A stretch of 64,000 bases of DNA from Pseudo-nitzschia pungens. Taxonomy: Eukaryota > Bacillariophyta > Bacillariophyceae > Bacillariales > Bacillariaceae. This document shows, in pieces, positions 21,040 to 31,400 of this stretch (its first letter is position 1; every line of letters begins with the position of its first letter). A program made the position numbers and the translations under genes. The stretch is taken from the NCBI GenBank assembly GCA_037355855.1, contig CM074758.1, forward strand, positions 5,119,001-5,183,000, read 5' to 3'. The notes under the pieces were generated by a model that did no database searches, was not told the origin of the DNA, and saw only the letters and a program-made list of their open reading frames with translations.

Positions 21040-23268
21040 TCCCATCTGCAAGGAGAGCCAAAAGATCTGCTCCACCATTCTGCCATGGGGAAAATATGCC
21101 TACAAGAGATTGGCAATGGGAATTGCATGTGCACCGGATATCTTCCAGTCCGTCATGATGAGCTTGCTCGGTGATCTGGACTATGTCCTGGTCTATATTG
21201 ATGATATTCTAATCATTCAACGAGAAGGCGACTCTGAACAGGATCACCTCGACAAAATCGACACAGTCCTACAGAGACTGGATGATGCTGGCTTTCGGGC
21301 CAACCTCCGGAAATCCTTCTTCATGCAAAAAGAAGTGGAATGCCTAGGATTTCTATTAACAACAGAGGGCATCCAACCCCAGCCAAAGAAGCTGGAGGCG
21401 ATGAAGCGCCTGGAAGCCCCCAAGAACACCAAACAACTCAAGATGTTCCTTGGGATGGTGAATTTCTACAGGGATATGTGGAAGCGACGCTCCCACATCC
21501 TAGCCCCCCTAAACAAACTAGCAGGGAAGAAGGGCAAAATGAACTGGTACTGGGGTCCAGCAGAGCAGAAAGCTTTCATGGAGGCGAAACGGATGCTCGC
21601 AGACGAAGCAAAGCTTGCATTCCCAGACTTTACTCAGATGCCAGCGACAGGCAACTGGGAGCAACTGTATGCCAAGATGGCAAGCCCCTTGGTTTCTACA
21701 CCCGGAAGCTGAACTCGGCGCAGCTCAACTACACTGTTGGAAAAAAAGAACTCCTGGGCATAGTAGAAGGACTAAAAGCGTTTGAAGGAATCCTACGAGG
21801 ACAAGATGTGATTATTCACACAGACCACCTTAACCTGCTTTACCAGCAGATGCCCACCCAAAGGATGGTCCGGTGGAGACTCCTTATGGAGGAGTTCCAT
21901 CCGGTAGTCAAGCATGTTGCTGGCAAAGACAATGACGCAGCAGATGCACTGTCCTGACTGGACATCACGGATGACCCAGCAGACACAGTGGAGTGGCTAC
22001 CACCAAATAAGCCCCTCACCTACACGGATGAGGAAGAGCACCTCCGGCAACTCCTATTCCCACTTGGAGAAGAAGCGCCGGAAGAATTCCAGGGCAATAG
22101 TGCATTCCCACTTGCCCCGGACATGATTCAGTTCTACCAACAAAAGGACACGAAGATCATGAGTGCTCTGGAAAAAGACAATCGCCTAACCACCAGAAAT
22201 GTGGAAGGTTACAGCCTAATCCACAAGGAAGGGAAGATTCTGATCCTGGACAAACTCAAAGATAGAGTCATGGAATGGTACCACAGCATGCTGGTCCATC
22301 CCGGAGAAAAGAGAATGGAACAGAGCATCCGATCAGTGTTCACCTGGAGAGGCCTCCGGAAGGACGTCCAGGACCTCTGCAAACACTGCCACACGTGCCA
22401 GATGTTTAAGAAAAGTGGCCGGAAGAAGTACGGCCTACTACCGGAGAAAGCAGTCAAGGTTACCAAATGGCAGAGGGTCAATGTGGACCTCTGGGGACCT
22501 GCAACTGTCCACAACAAAAATGGTAAAGACTACCATATCCATGTCCTCACCATGGTGGACCCAGTGACTGGATGGTTTGAACTGGCTCACCTGAAGGACT
22601 CCCCAAATGCAGCAGAAACTCAACGATTGTTGGACAGTACCTGGCTAGCAAGATATCTGCGCCCAAAGGAAATTGGCTTTGATGGCGGGAGTGAGTTCAA
22701 AGCAGAGTTCCAGGAGCTCTGTGATAACATGGGGATGAAAAGAAAGCCCAGCAGCGCTTGGAACCCACAATCCAACTCAGTGCTGGAAAGAATCCACCAG
22801 GTACTGAAGGACTGCCTATTGTCCTTTAACCTGGAACAAAGGGACCTCCACGAGAAGGACCCTTTTGAGGAATTCACTACCAAGGCAGCATATGCTATTC
22901 GCAGTGCCATCCACACCACTCTGGGATACTCCCCGGCACAGTTGGTGTTTGGACGGGACATGTTTATGCCTGTAAATTTCCCAGTGGACTGGGAAGCAAT
23001 CCAAGCAAGGAAACAAAAGAGTATCCACAAGAGTAACGTCAGGGAGAACCGGAAGAGGATCCCCCATGTCTATAAGGAAGGAGACTATATCACCCTGGAA
23101 AGGAAGGGCATCATTCCAAAACTATCCTTCCCACGACAAGGACCTTACAAGGTGCTCAAGGCCCATGACAATGGAACTGTAACTATTGAAACTGCTCCCT
23201 TTGTAACCGACCGGGTTAACATCAGGAGAGTCCACCCCTATTATTGCAGGGATCCTATTAAATCGTAG
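21040..23268 (+). pseudogene. J1 Pol, rest of reverse transcriptase, RNase H, integrase
   Basis: It continues the frame cut at 9642. The catalytic YIDDILI of reverse transcriptase is near 21197. A small deletion near 21640 shifts the frame at the start of RNase H, which reads SDASDRQLGATV and HTDHLNLLYQQ. An in-frame TGA at 21955-21957 (probably CGA in the ancestor) precedes integrase. Integrase keeps its HHCC zinc finger (WYHSMLVHP...CKHCHTCQ) and all three catalytic acids (NVDLWGP, GFDGGSEF, NSVLERIH). The frame ends at a TAG 18 bp before the 3' LTR. With two stops and frameshifts, Pol could not be made as one protein. Confidence 0.9.
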
Positions 23269-23286
23269 CAGTACCATGGAGGAGTA

Positions 23287-23477
23287 TGCCGTGCACCAAA
23301 ATACAGTCGCGAGTATACGCGGGACTGGATTAAGGATAAGGATAAAAACAATCGGCGAGTCAATAGAATCGCCGATCTGGAGAGCGCTTAGAACTGTAGC
23401 AGATAGACTAACCACTAGAGCTCACAATTTGCATATCACTACTACTTTCTAATCACTAGTAGACCCGGGGTATGGTA
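23287..23477 (+). repeat. 3' LTR of gypsy J1
   Basis: 191 bp, five differences from 6349-6539. It is preceded by a short purine run, GGAGGAG, as polypurine tract. Confidence 0.92.
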
Positions 23478-23662
23478 AGCTTGATTTTAAAATCATGCCA
23501 TACCCCGGGTCTACTAGTGATTAGAATAGTAGTGATATGCAAATTGTGAGCTCTAAGGATTAGTCTATTGCTATTGGATTCGGTTGTCTCCAGAATTGGC
23601 GATTCTAACGACTCACTGATTCTCAGTCACGAGTGAACTCGTGACTGTTCCGGTGCACGGCA
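23478..23662 (-). mobile_element. Gypsy J2, leader start and LTR
   Basis: AGCTTGATTTTAAAATCA followed by an inverted, diverged LTR (23496-23662, 167 bp against 191) ending GGTGCACGGCA. It continues J2 from 6348. Next to J1's 3' LTR it produces a large palindrome by juxtaposition. Confidence 0.85.
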
Positions 23663-23999
23663 ACAAGGCTTTTGCTTTGAAACCCACTTGGGATGAAGTC
23701 AGAAGAGATGATCATAGTACGGAGTGGATCGAGTATCATCTACCACATGGCTACCATGTGACCACCCAGTACTTCAACAATGTCAATGGAGGCAATGTTG
23801 GTGTTCCGGACTGTGGGGCAGATGGACTATGGTCAACTCATCTCAGATGCGAAATGTATAGTGGTTGGATGGTACCTCCAAATCCACGTTCATCTGATGC
23901 TTCTCTGCGTGACGGCCGGTTATCCACATAGGAAAGCTGTACTTTATGTCCAGTTGGCCAGCATCACCAATACAATTGAACTTGTTGAGAGGACCTCAG
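23663..23999 (+). pseudogene. Host gene G, 5' readable part
   Basis: The frame ending ELVERTS (to 23999) continues without a stop into 33966 when element F and one TSD copy are removed. Further left that frame opens only from about 23780. A different frame is open from the J2 border to 23929 (WDEVRRDDHSTEWIEYH...). So either a frameshift or an unrecognised intron lies between 23780 and 23930. The true start is not visible; J2 abuts on the left. I do not recognise the product. Confidence 0.45.
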
Positions 24000-24118
24000 T
24001 GTAACACTCTAAGGTAGAAAATTCGGAGTAGTATGAATAATTGTGTGTTATTTCACTTTACGAGATGGGATTGAAATTAAAGAGATGAAATAATGAGCGA
24101 TGAGGTCATCGCGATCTC

Positions 24119-24540
24119 TGTTAAAATGTAGCTGAAACTGGTTTTAGGCTGATAGGTCCTAAGGCAAGCTTGGAGATATACAGCAGGAGCAATCAAACCG
24201 GTTGAGGTGCCGGTCCGTTCTATCGATAGTCTCGGATTCACCACTACGACCAAAGGGGAAGACAGTTGGCCAAATCTATTCTAACTACCACTTGGCACAG
24301 TCAGTTAGATCCTAGGCTTGTAGTTCTACAGGGAGTTGCTGAGGGAGCAGGATGTAGGTATCAAGGTATTCAAATCAGAGTTAAACTAAAGAAGTGATGA
24401 CAGCAATCTTGTCGGGGAATCGATGTTGCTGTCTTGTTGTGTTTGCTGCTTGTTTATAAGCAGTACTGGAAACCCTGTAGAAAACTATTTTGCGCATGGT
24501 GCGCATATGGGATGAATCGTGTCACGGTTACAATTTAATA
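24119..24540 (-). repeat. 3' LTR of copia E
   Basis: 422 bp, related to the 426-bp LTR of copia 1 at high identity. Confidence 0.94.
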
Positions 24541-24916
24541 CGCCCCATCTATGATCAGGGAAGCAAGAGAATCTTTCTTCGTTGTCATGGACATGTTGGA
24601 GCTGTGACACAGACGGAAATAAATGAAAGCAAGTATGGGCAATAGCGCATAGGTTGCGCCCCACGTTGAGTAAAGGGATGGGCAATAGCGCAGGTGAGAT
24701 GCGCCCCATGTGGATGAGTGATGGCACAGAGCCTGAAGATGCGCCCTGTTGTTGGGCGATATCAGCTGGAAGATGCGCCCCATGTTTGGTGTGGGATCTG
24801 TATGAGCGGATGTTGTTGGGACTCTGCATATTGCCAATGGCATCTCTGAAGAGAACGCCCCAGATGACGAAAGGGAATGAGGCAGAGGACAAGAAGGAGA
24901 CAGAAATGGAAGCATG
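24541..24916 (-). other. 3' region of copia E with PPT-like repeats
   Basis: Homologous to 13075-13447 plus 20557-20608. GCGCCCCAT-type boxes recur at about 24656, 24702, 24745 and 24777. It shows the site where D entered the sister element. Confidence 0.75.
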
Positions 24917-27046
24917 TTAGCAGAGTGACCAGTTGTGAGGACTGGTGTGTGTTTGGAGAAGATGAGTAACAGACTGGCCAGCGATAGGATCATCGAAGTG
25001 GGCAACAACAGATTGAGAGCCATCAGCCATGCGGGCAACGAGTTTGGTAGGGGCCTTGGGGTTGTCAGCAAGGAGCCGAGCGGGATGGCCAGGTGACATG
25101 GAAGAGGCGAGGGGAAGCTTGGATTTGGAAGGTGATTTCCCGATGGTGGAAGAACGTGTTGGGTGTGTATATAGAGAGCCCTGCTTGGCTAGTTGTTGGT
25201 ATGAGCCGGTGGGTTTGGAACCGTGCTGCCGGGCAATCCATTGGGTAACCAGAGCATCGGAGGCGTCCGTACCAGGATCAGGTGACAAGTCATCAGGAGG
25301 AGCACTGAAAATTGGATCAGGGCTAGTTTGTTCAGGGGAAGCACGGGTGGAATGGAAGTAGGCTTGACGTCCAATAGGGGTGCCAGAACCAGGCGTGGGA
25401 CTGGGGGTTGGAGGCTCAGGAAATTTGTTGGGGTTCAGGTTGAGAACAATCTTTTGGCGGTCAGCAGATGGGAATTGAGTCCAGAGTTGCTTAGCGATAG
25501 GGCTCAAGGTAGACCAGATTGCATGGGGGAGGCGATGTGATAAGGTTAAAAGGTCAACAGGTGGATCAGACGTGGAACTAGCACGAAACGCAGCGTAGGT
25601 GTGAACATCGTTGACAAAGTCATCGGTGAACGCAGAGGAGTCAAGATAAGGGAAGGCACTGTGAAAATTGGCCTGGAAGTTCATATCAGCTCTTGATTTG
25701 GGTAACGTGAGAACAGCACGGGCATCCAATCGAGTGGCTTCAGCGAGTAGCGTGGTCTTGAGTTGAAGAATGTGTTGAACTTCAACGGAATCAGAGGCAT
25801 GTGCAGAAGGCATCGGAATCTTAGAAAATTGGTCACTGAGGCTAGCATTAGAAGCGACAGCATGGAGAAGAGTGGAACGAAGCATGTGATATTTCATTGG
25901 GAGAGCAGGAGCAGTCATCTGGCAGAGATTGTCATAGATTTCAAACCATTTAGTAAAGAAACGGACAGTGGAGTCCTTCCAGTTGGCGAGGTCGAGGCGT
26001 TGAAGGAGCTGTGATTGTCCAGCCACATCAAATTCATGAGTGTGTGTGGATTCGCGGAGTTTGAGGAACTCAAAGTAGGCAGCTCTACCATCGCAGGTGC
26101 TGGTGTGACTCTGGACACAGGTGTAGGAAAGGTCAGAGCGAAAGACTCGAAGTAAGAGGACCCAAAAGAATTTACATTGTTTGTTGAACAATTTCTTTCC
26201 AAATGGGGTAAGATTGGAATGGTCCCAGTCAGGGTCGAGGAAGGTGTCGACATCAACATCGTATTCAGCCAGCTGGGCACGAAATCCAGTGACCCAGGTT
26301 TCAAAACGGGCGTCATTTTTATAAACATTGAAAACAGTGATGTCATGGGATCGTTTGCTCCATTGTTCAAACTTGATTTGGTCTTCGCTTTTAGAGGTCC
26401 TGAGAGTGGAAGGGGAAACGGAGCTGGGGGAAGGAACAGATGACCGAGGAGGACACATGATAGTACCATCGTCGAGATTGTCAACAAAAGCATCAAATGC
26501 GTCAGCCGTGTAAAGAGTGACATCACGATAAGGTTGTTTCGAGGCATTGAGGTGGTCACGGAATTTGACAAATTGAAGCAGTTGGATAGAGGTGAAAGGG
26601 GGAAGGTCAAAGTAGTTGTTGCGAGTATCACGGTACTGGAGTTGGTTGACAATGGGCGCAGTCAATCGAATGAATTTTCGCCATGTGGTAATACCAGAAG
26701 CAATGAGAGCATTACAGAGTAAGGATTGCGGATCACTGACGTCAAACAGTGCGGCAAGGGCACGAGCACAATGATGATCGAAGTGTGTGGTAAGGTTGCT
26801 GGCAGCCCTTGGGAGTGGGCTGGCGGCGGTATCATCAGGTGTGGTTTCAGTTGGGGTGTTGTTGGTGGGGGCATCAGCGATTGCAGTGTCTGCGGCAGGC
26901 TCAGCGGACATGTTGGCGGATTCGTCAGAGGCCATTGGGCGATCAAAAAGAGAATGGGATGCAGTGATAATAGACCGGAGGTCTCTGTATTGATCTTGGT
27001 AGGATGGGGGAAAGGGAGCGCTTTGTCGGGTGCGTCGACGAGGCAT
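24917..27046 (-). CDS. Copia-type Gag protein, intact
   Basis: 709 codons from the ATG at 27046 to the stop at 24917-24919. It is very similar to the 10945-13074 product over the full length (shared RFETWVTGFRAQL, DALVTQWIARQHGS, SPHNWSLC end), with many small changes in the Ser/Thr/Pro-rich part near residue 570-640. No protease or pol follows. Two separate insertions keeping the same Gag-only layout show that this is a fixed subfamily and not a chance deletion. Confidence 0.88.
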   Translation of the reverse strand: MPRRRTRQSAPFPPSYQDQYRDLRSIITASHSLFDRPMASDESANMSAEPAADTAIADAPTNNTPTETTPDDTAASPLPRAASNLTTHFDHHCARALAALFDVSDPQSLLCNALIASGITTWRKFIRLTAPIVNQLQYRDTRNNYFDLPPFTSIQLLQFVKFRDHLNASKQPYRDVTLYTADAFDAFVDNLDDGTIMCPPRSSVPSPSSVSPSTLRTSKSEDQIKFEQWSKRSHDITVFNVYKNDARFETWVTGFRAQLAEYDVDVDTFLDPDWDHSNLTPFGKKLFNKQCKFFWVLLLRVFRSDLSYTCVQSHTSTCDGRAAYFEFLKLRESTHTHEFDVAGQSQLLQRLDLANWKDSTVRFFTKWFEIYDNLCQMTAPALPMKYHMLRSTLLHAVASNASLSDQFSKIPMPSAHASDSVEVQHILQLKTTLLAEATRLDARAVLTLPKSRADMNFQANFHSAFPYLDSSAFTDDFVNDVHTYAAFRASSTSDPPVDLLTLSHRLPHAIWSTLSPIAKQLWTQFPSADRQKIVLNLNPNKFPEPPTPSPTPGSGTPIGRQAYFHSTRASPEQTSPDPIFSAPPDDLSPDPGTDASDALVTQWIARQHGSKPTGSYQQLAKQGSLYTHPTRSSTIGKSPSKSKLPLASSMSPGHPARLLADNPKAPTKLVARMADGSQSVVAHFDDPIAGQSVTHLLQTHTSPHNWSLC

Positions 27047-27809
27047 AAAGGAATTGTCTGAAATTCGAAGGGATAAGATCCAGAAACAGTGAGTTTATAT
27101 GCCGGGGGAAGATACAGATGTTATTGCAGCTGTATTCGAGAACTCAGTGGAGGTTAAATATTGCTGAGCGCTGTCTGATGTCGTTCGAAAGCGCTGTCGC
27201 CGTTGTTGTTCGAAACGCCGTTGTCGTTGTCGTTCGAAAACACGTTTAGAATACCGTTGTTGTTCGAAAGCGCTGTTGTCGTTCGAAAACGCGGTTAAAA
27301 CAGCAGTTGCTGAGCGTTTAAACAGCAGTTGCTGAGCGTTTTATGGAGGGACTTTGTTGTTGTTCGAAAACGCCGTTGTTGTCGTTCGAAAAACGCCGTT
27401 GTTGTCGTTCGAAAACAACGTTCATGTGGTGTGGATAAATCCGAGAAGGTGTATCCGGCAAAGGAACAGGGTATATTTGCCTGGTGGATACAGAGGAAGA
27501 TACAGCTGTATTCGGAGAATACAGATCTATCAGTGGAAGGTTATATGTTGTACTTGGGTCTCGTAGGTGCAGCAGCAGCAGAATTTTGAAAAATTCTTTC
27601 TCCGTCAGTTCTTGGAGTTTCGAGACGCCGTTTGTATGGTTATATCCGCAATAACAAGGAGAATAAGAATGTCTGGAACGGCTTTGCAGCAGGGAGCTTG
27701 GGGATCCAGTATAAAATTATTTCTGTAACAGCGGCGTTCGTCGTCTTTTCGCCGTCGTCGTTCGTTGTTGTTCCTTGTTGTTTTGCGTGGCTTGTAGATC
27801 TCCAGCTTT
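27047..27809 (-). other. Leader of copia E with TTCGAA minisatellite
   Basis: Non-coding, homologous to 10101-10944. TTCGAAA/CGCCGTTGTTGTTCG units lie at about 27170-27425. Confidence 0.75.
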
Positions 27810-27841
27810 GCAAGCTTAAGATAAGCTTGCGACTGTTAATC
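27810..27841 (-). promoter_or_regulatory. Primer-binding site and stem-loop of copia E
   Basis: GATTAACAGTCGCAAGC read on minus from 27841. The stem GCAAGCTT/AAGCTTGC (27810-27830) has a loop different from that of copia 1. Confidence 0.7.
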
Positions 27842-28263
27842 TGTTAAAATGTAGCTGAAACTGGTTTTAGGCTGATAGGTCCTAAGGCAAGCTTGGAGAT
27901 ATACAGCAGGAGCAATCAAACCGGTTGAGGTGCCGGTCCGTTCTATCGATAGTCTCGGATTCACCACTACGACCAAAGGGGAAGACAGTTGGCCAAATCT
28001 ATTCTAACTACCACTTGGCACAGTCAGTTAGATCCTAGGCTTGTAGTTCTACAGGGAGTTGCTGAGGGAGCAGGATGTAGGTATCAAGGTATTCAAATCA
28101 GAGTTAAACTAAAGAAGTGATGACAGCAATCTTGTCGGGGAATCGATGTTGCTGTCTTGTTGTGTTTGCTGCTTGTTTATAAGCAGTACTGGAAACCCTG
28201 TAGAAAACTATTTTGCGCATGGTGCGCATATGGAGTGGATCGTGTCACGGTTACAATTTAATA
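27842..28263 (-). repeat. 5' LTR of copia E
   Basis: 422 bp, starts TATTAAATTG in sense orientation. Confidence 0.94.
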
Positions 28264-28496
28264 ATCTCTTTATATAATTTCATCCTTGTATATAACATAT
28301 ATTCTGTATGTAACCTTAATCGTACGATCGCTCTCTTCTATCTGCTCGTTCATACATACCGGATATCCATACATGTATATCATACATATAGGTATCGATT
28401 GAATCCCATGTGGGATTCGGTTAATTATTAATTCCTAACACTACTAGCCTACGCTAGCATGTTACATAGTGCCTCATGATTGAACGAATCCCACAG

Positions 28497-31400
28497 TTAA
28501 GCCGACCAGTGACTCATGGAGCAATCTGAGTCATTTGATTGGCTCAATTCGATATCTGCCGATTCAGCCGGTATATACTCCGACTGATTCGATTGACTTA
28601 CTGTGGATTCATCCGATGGTTCTCGATACGGCGTAAGCTTTCGGATATTCACTGTCTCCACTACTGAGGGGGCTCTTTGCAATTTTACAGTTCCATTTGT
28701 ATTGACTTGTGTGATTGGAAAGGGACGGATCTTCCTGGGTTGAAGCTTGTCTGGATCTGGCTCTTGGATCCATACCTTGTCATGGACTTGGAAGGTATGA
28801 TTGATACGTTTGGCATTATCCCTGAGTAGGTTCCTGTTAATCCCTTGTTGCCGGAGCTGTTGCAGAGCTAGCAGGTTGGATGTTAGTGGCAGATCAATCA
28901 GCATGTCCCGATTGAATACTAGGGACCCTGGGGATGCCTGTAAGGCAGCATTGACAGCACATCGAGAGGCATGCATGCAAGTTGCTAGGGCATTATCCAT
29001 GAGTTGACTGGCTCTGGTGTTGACTTGAGGGGGATTCACATGAACTAAGACTCTGAGAATATCAGCAACTGTATGATGGACTCTTTCACAGATGGCATTA
29101 GATTGGGGATTCTTCACTGTAGTGGGAATGGACTGAATCCCATACTGCTTGAGAGTAGTCTGGAACTCAGCGCCTAGGAATTCACCGCCATTGTCATGGA
29201 CGCATCTGATAGGTCGTGGATACCTTGAGAGCCAACAGTTCTTGAATTGGTCAGAGACATGTTGAGAAGACTTGTCTCTGATACGGATGATTTCAAGTAG
29301 ATTGGTGACTGGATCAATACAAGTTAGGGCTTTGAAGTTGTAGTTCTTGCCTTGGGCTGTAATCTTCCATGGGCCTATAAGATCCACATGTATCTCATTG
29401 AATGGTGCCAGTGGGGCTTCTTTCGGTGGTAGTTTGCCATACTTGGAGTGCTGGTTCTTGTATTTAATGCAGCTGTCGGGGCAGATGTAAGTCTTGCAAA
29501 GATTGGATAGGTTGTCAATATAGAATCGTGCGGAGATAGTTTGATATAGCCTGGTGGATCCACAATGACCCAACAGGAGGTGATACCATTTGATGGTATC
29601 ATTCGATAGAGAGCTTGGTATGTATATGCGCCAGTTGTCGGGGTTGGACTGGTTGGCATAGCAGAGGATGTTATTGCCTTCTAGTTCTTGATAGAAGAAG
29701 GCTTTGGATTGAATTTTGAACTTGATGGTAGGATCTTTCTGTTGATGAAGATATATATTGGAATAGTTCACCGGGCATTCCAGGTCTTGGTTATTTGGTA
29801 GGTTGACTAGGCACTCATTGTTCAGCAAGCAGGCTTGTAGTTCACTGTCTGCGTCATTGCATAAGTGCTGGAATAGATTGGGGAACTCTGTTAGAAACAG
29901 TTCTTCATCTTGTTTAGGAACTTCAAGTTGCAAGAAATCGATTAAGGTGCCCTTTTCAAGGGCTTTCTTCCCTTCAGTAGGTGGATCCATCCGGGGGAGT
30001 CTGGAGAAGGCATCAGCGAGGACATTTCTTTTGCCTTCCACATAAGTGAGGTTGACACCAAATTCTTCAAGGAATAGTCTCCACCGGAGGACTCGTTGGA
30101 CTGAGAGAGTTCGGAAGGTAAGGTTCTTATGGTCAGTGTATACGTTGATGACTCCACTGAGGAGCATCTTTCTGTACTCTTTGCAGCAGAGTACAATTGC
30201 CAGGAGTTCTTTCTCCATAGTAGTATAGTTCTTCTGGGCATCAGATAGTTTCTTGGACCAGTATGCAATAGGCTTGCCATCTTGTATTATGGCAGCGCCG
30301 AGCTGTAGGTCGGAGGCATCAGTGTACAGTTCAAAGGGCTTGTTAAGGTCTGGATAGGTGTTCAGCGCATCTGCTGCCACCATTGCTTTCATCTCTTGAA
30401 AGGCTTTATCCTGAGCAGGTCCCCAAGTGAAGGCTGAAGGGGCTTTGCGTTGCTTGCCTTGTTTAATGACAGCTGCTTGAGGAGACTGCTTCTTCGGGGT
30501 TCCGGTGATATCAAAAAGAGGAGCTAGGACATGAGAGCGTCGGGGCCACATGTCCCTGTAGTAGTATCCTACTGCTCCTAGAAAGGACTTGACTTGGGTC
30601 ACAGTTCTGGGCCGATCCATATGTAGAATGGCTTCTATCTTCTTCTTTCTCCATGGCTTAACTGCTGTAGGAGTCATCCAGTATCCAAGGAAGTCAGTCT
30701 CTTGTACAGCCCAGTCGCACTTGAGTGGGTTGCACTTGAGTCCATTCTGGTTAAGCCGGTCTAGGATCTTGTCGATAGTCTTCATGTGGAGGTCAAAGGA
30801 TCCGTCAGTCCATATACCAATATCATCGATATAAACAGTGCAGTCCGTGTCTTGTAGAATATCTTCCATTAGTTGCTGGGCAACATCTGGAGAGACTTTG
30901 ACACCCATGGGGAGTCTCTGATACTCATAGCAACCATATGGCGTCACTATGGTACAGAGTTTCTTGCTCGCATCATCCAGTTCAAAGCAGTAGTATTGCA
31001 TGGACAAGTCAATCTTGGTGAAGTGAGTGTATTTGCCTCGCTTGTTCATGATATCCTGTATCCGGGGGATTGGATAAGGACGTCTCTCAAGGAGCTCGTT
31101 GAGTTCTCTGAAGTCTGATACCCATCTAACTCTGTTGTCCTTTTTAGGAACAATAAAGGTAGGAAATGCCCATTCAGCTGGTCCAGTGCATCTTTTGAGT
31201 ACTCCATCATTACAAAGATTCTGGAGTTCCCTTTTGAATAGGTCTTCTCTTTTGTATGCAACTGGGTAAGGCTTCTTGTGTATGGGCTTGGATCCGGGCT
31301 TCAGTCGTAGCGAGATCTTCTTGTGAGGGTATTTGCCAAGTTCTCCATTGAAGACGTTTGGATACTTGGTTAGGATTGCTTGGAACTGTTGTTGCTCTGT

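Larger units (their letters stand above)
6349..23477 (+). mobile_element. Ty3/gypsy retrotransposon J1, degraded, split by a copia element
   Basis: J1 is bounded by two 191-bp LTRs (TGCCGTGCACC...GGTATGGYA) that differ at five positions by my comparison, and by a 5-bp target duplication AGCTT (6344-6348 and 23478-23482). Inside are a leader, gag, and pol in the order protease, reverse transcriptase, RNase H, integrase, which is the Ty3/gypsy order. The coding part carries frameshifts and stops. The copia element at 9643-21034 splits the reverse transcriptase. J1 itself sits in an older inverted copy, J2. Confidence 0.92.
24119..28263 (-). mobile_element. Gag-only copia element E
   Basis: 4145 bp with two 422-bp LTRs (24119-24540, 27842-28263; three differences, all close to one end) and target duplication ATCTC (24114-24118, 28264-28268). 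The empty site is intact in F's other LTR near 33757. Like copia 1 it carries only gag (709 codons). Its outer LTR end reads TATTAAATTG in sense orientation, TA instead of TG. Confidence 0.95.
24000..28466 (-). repeat. 3' LTR of gypsy F, split by element E
   Basis: 24000-24118 plus 28264-28466, with the 5-bp ATCTC counted once, gives 317 bp, matching 33644-33960. Confidence 0.94.

Noticed and set aside
23287..23662. A palindromic MITE
   Set aside because: It is the junction of J1's 3' LTR and J2's inverted LTR, with the TSD between them.
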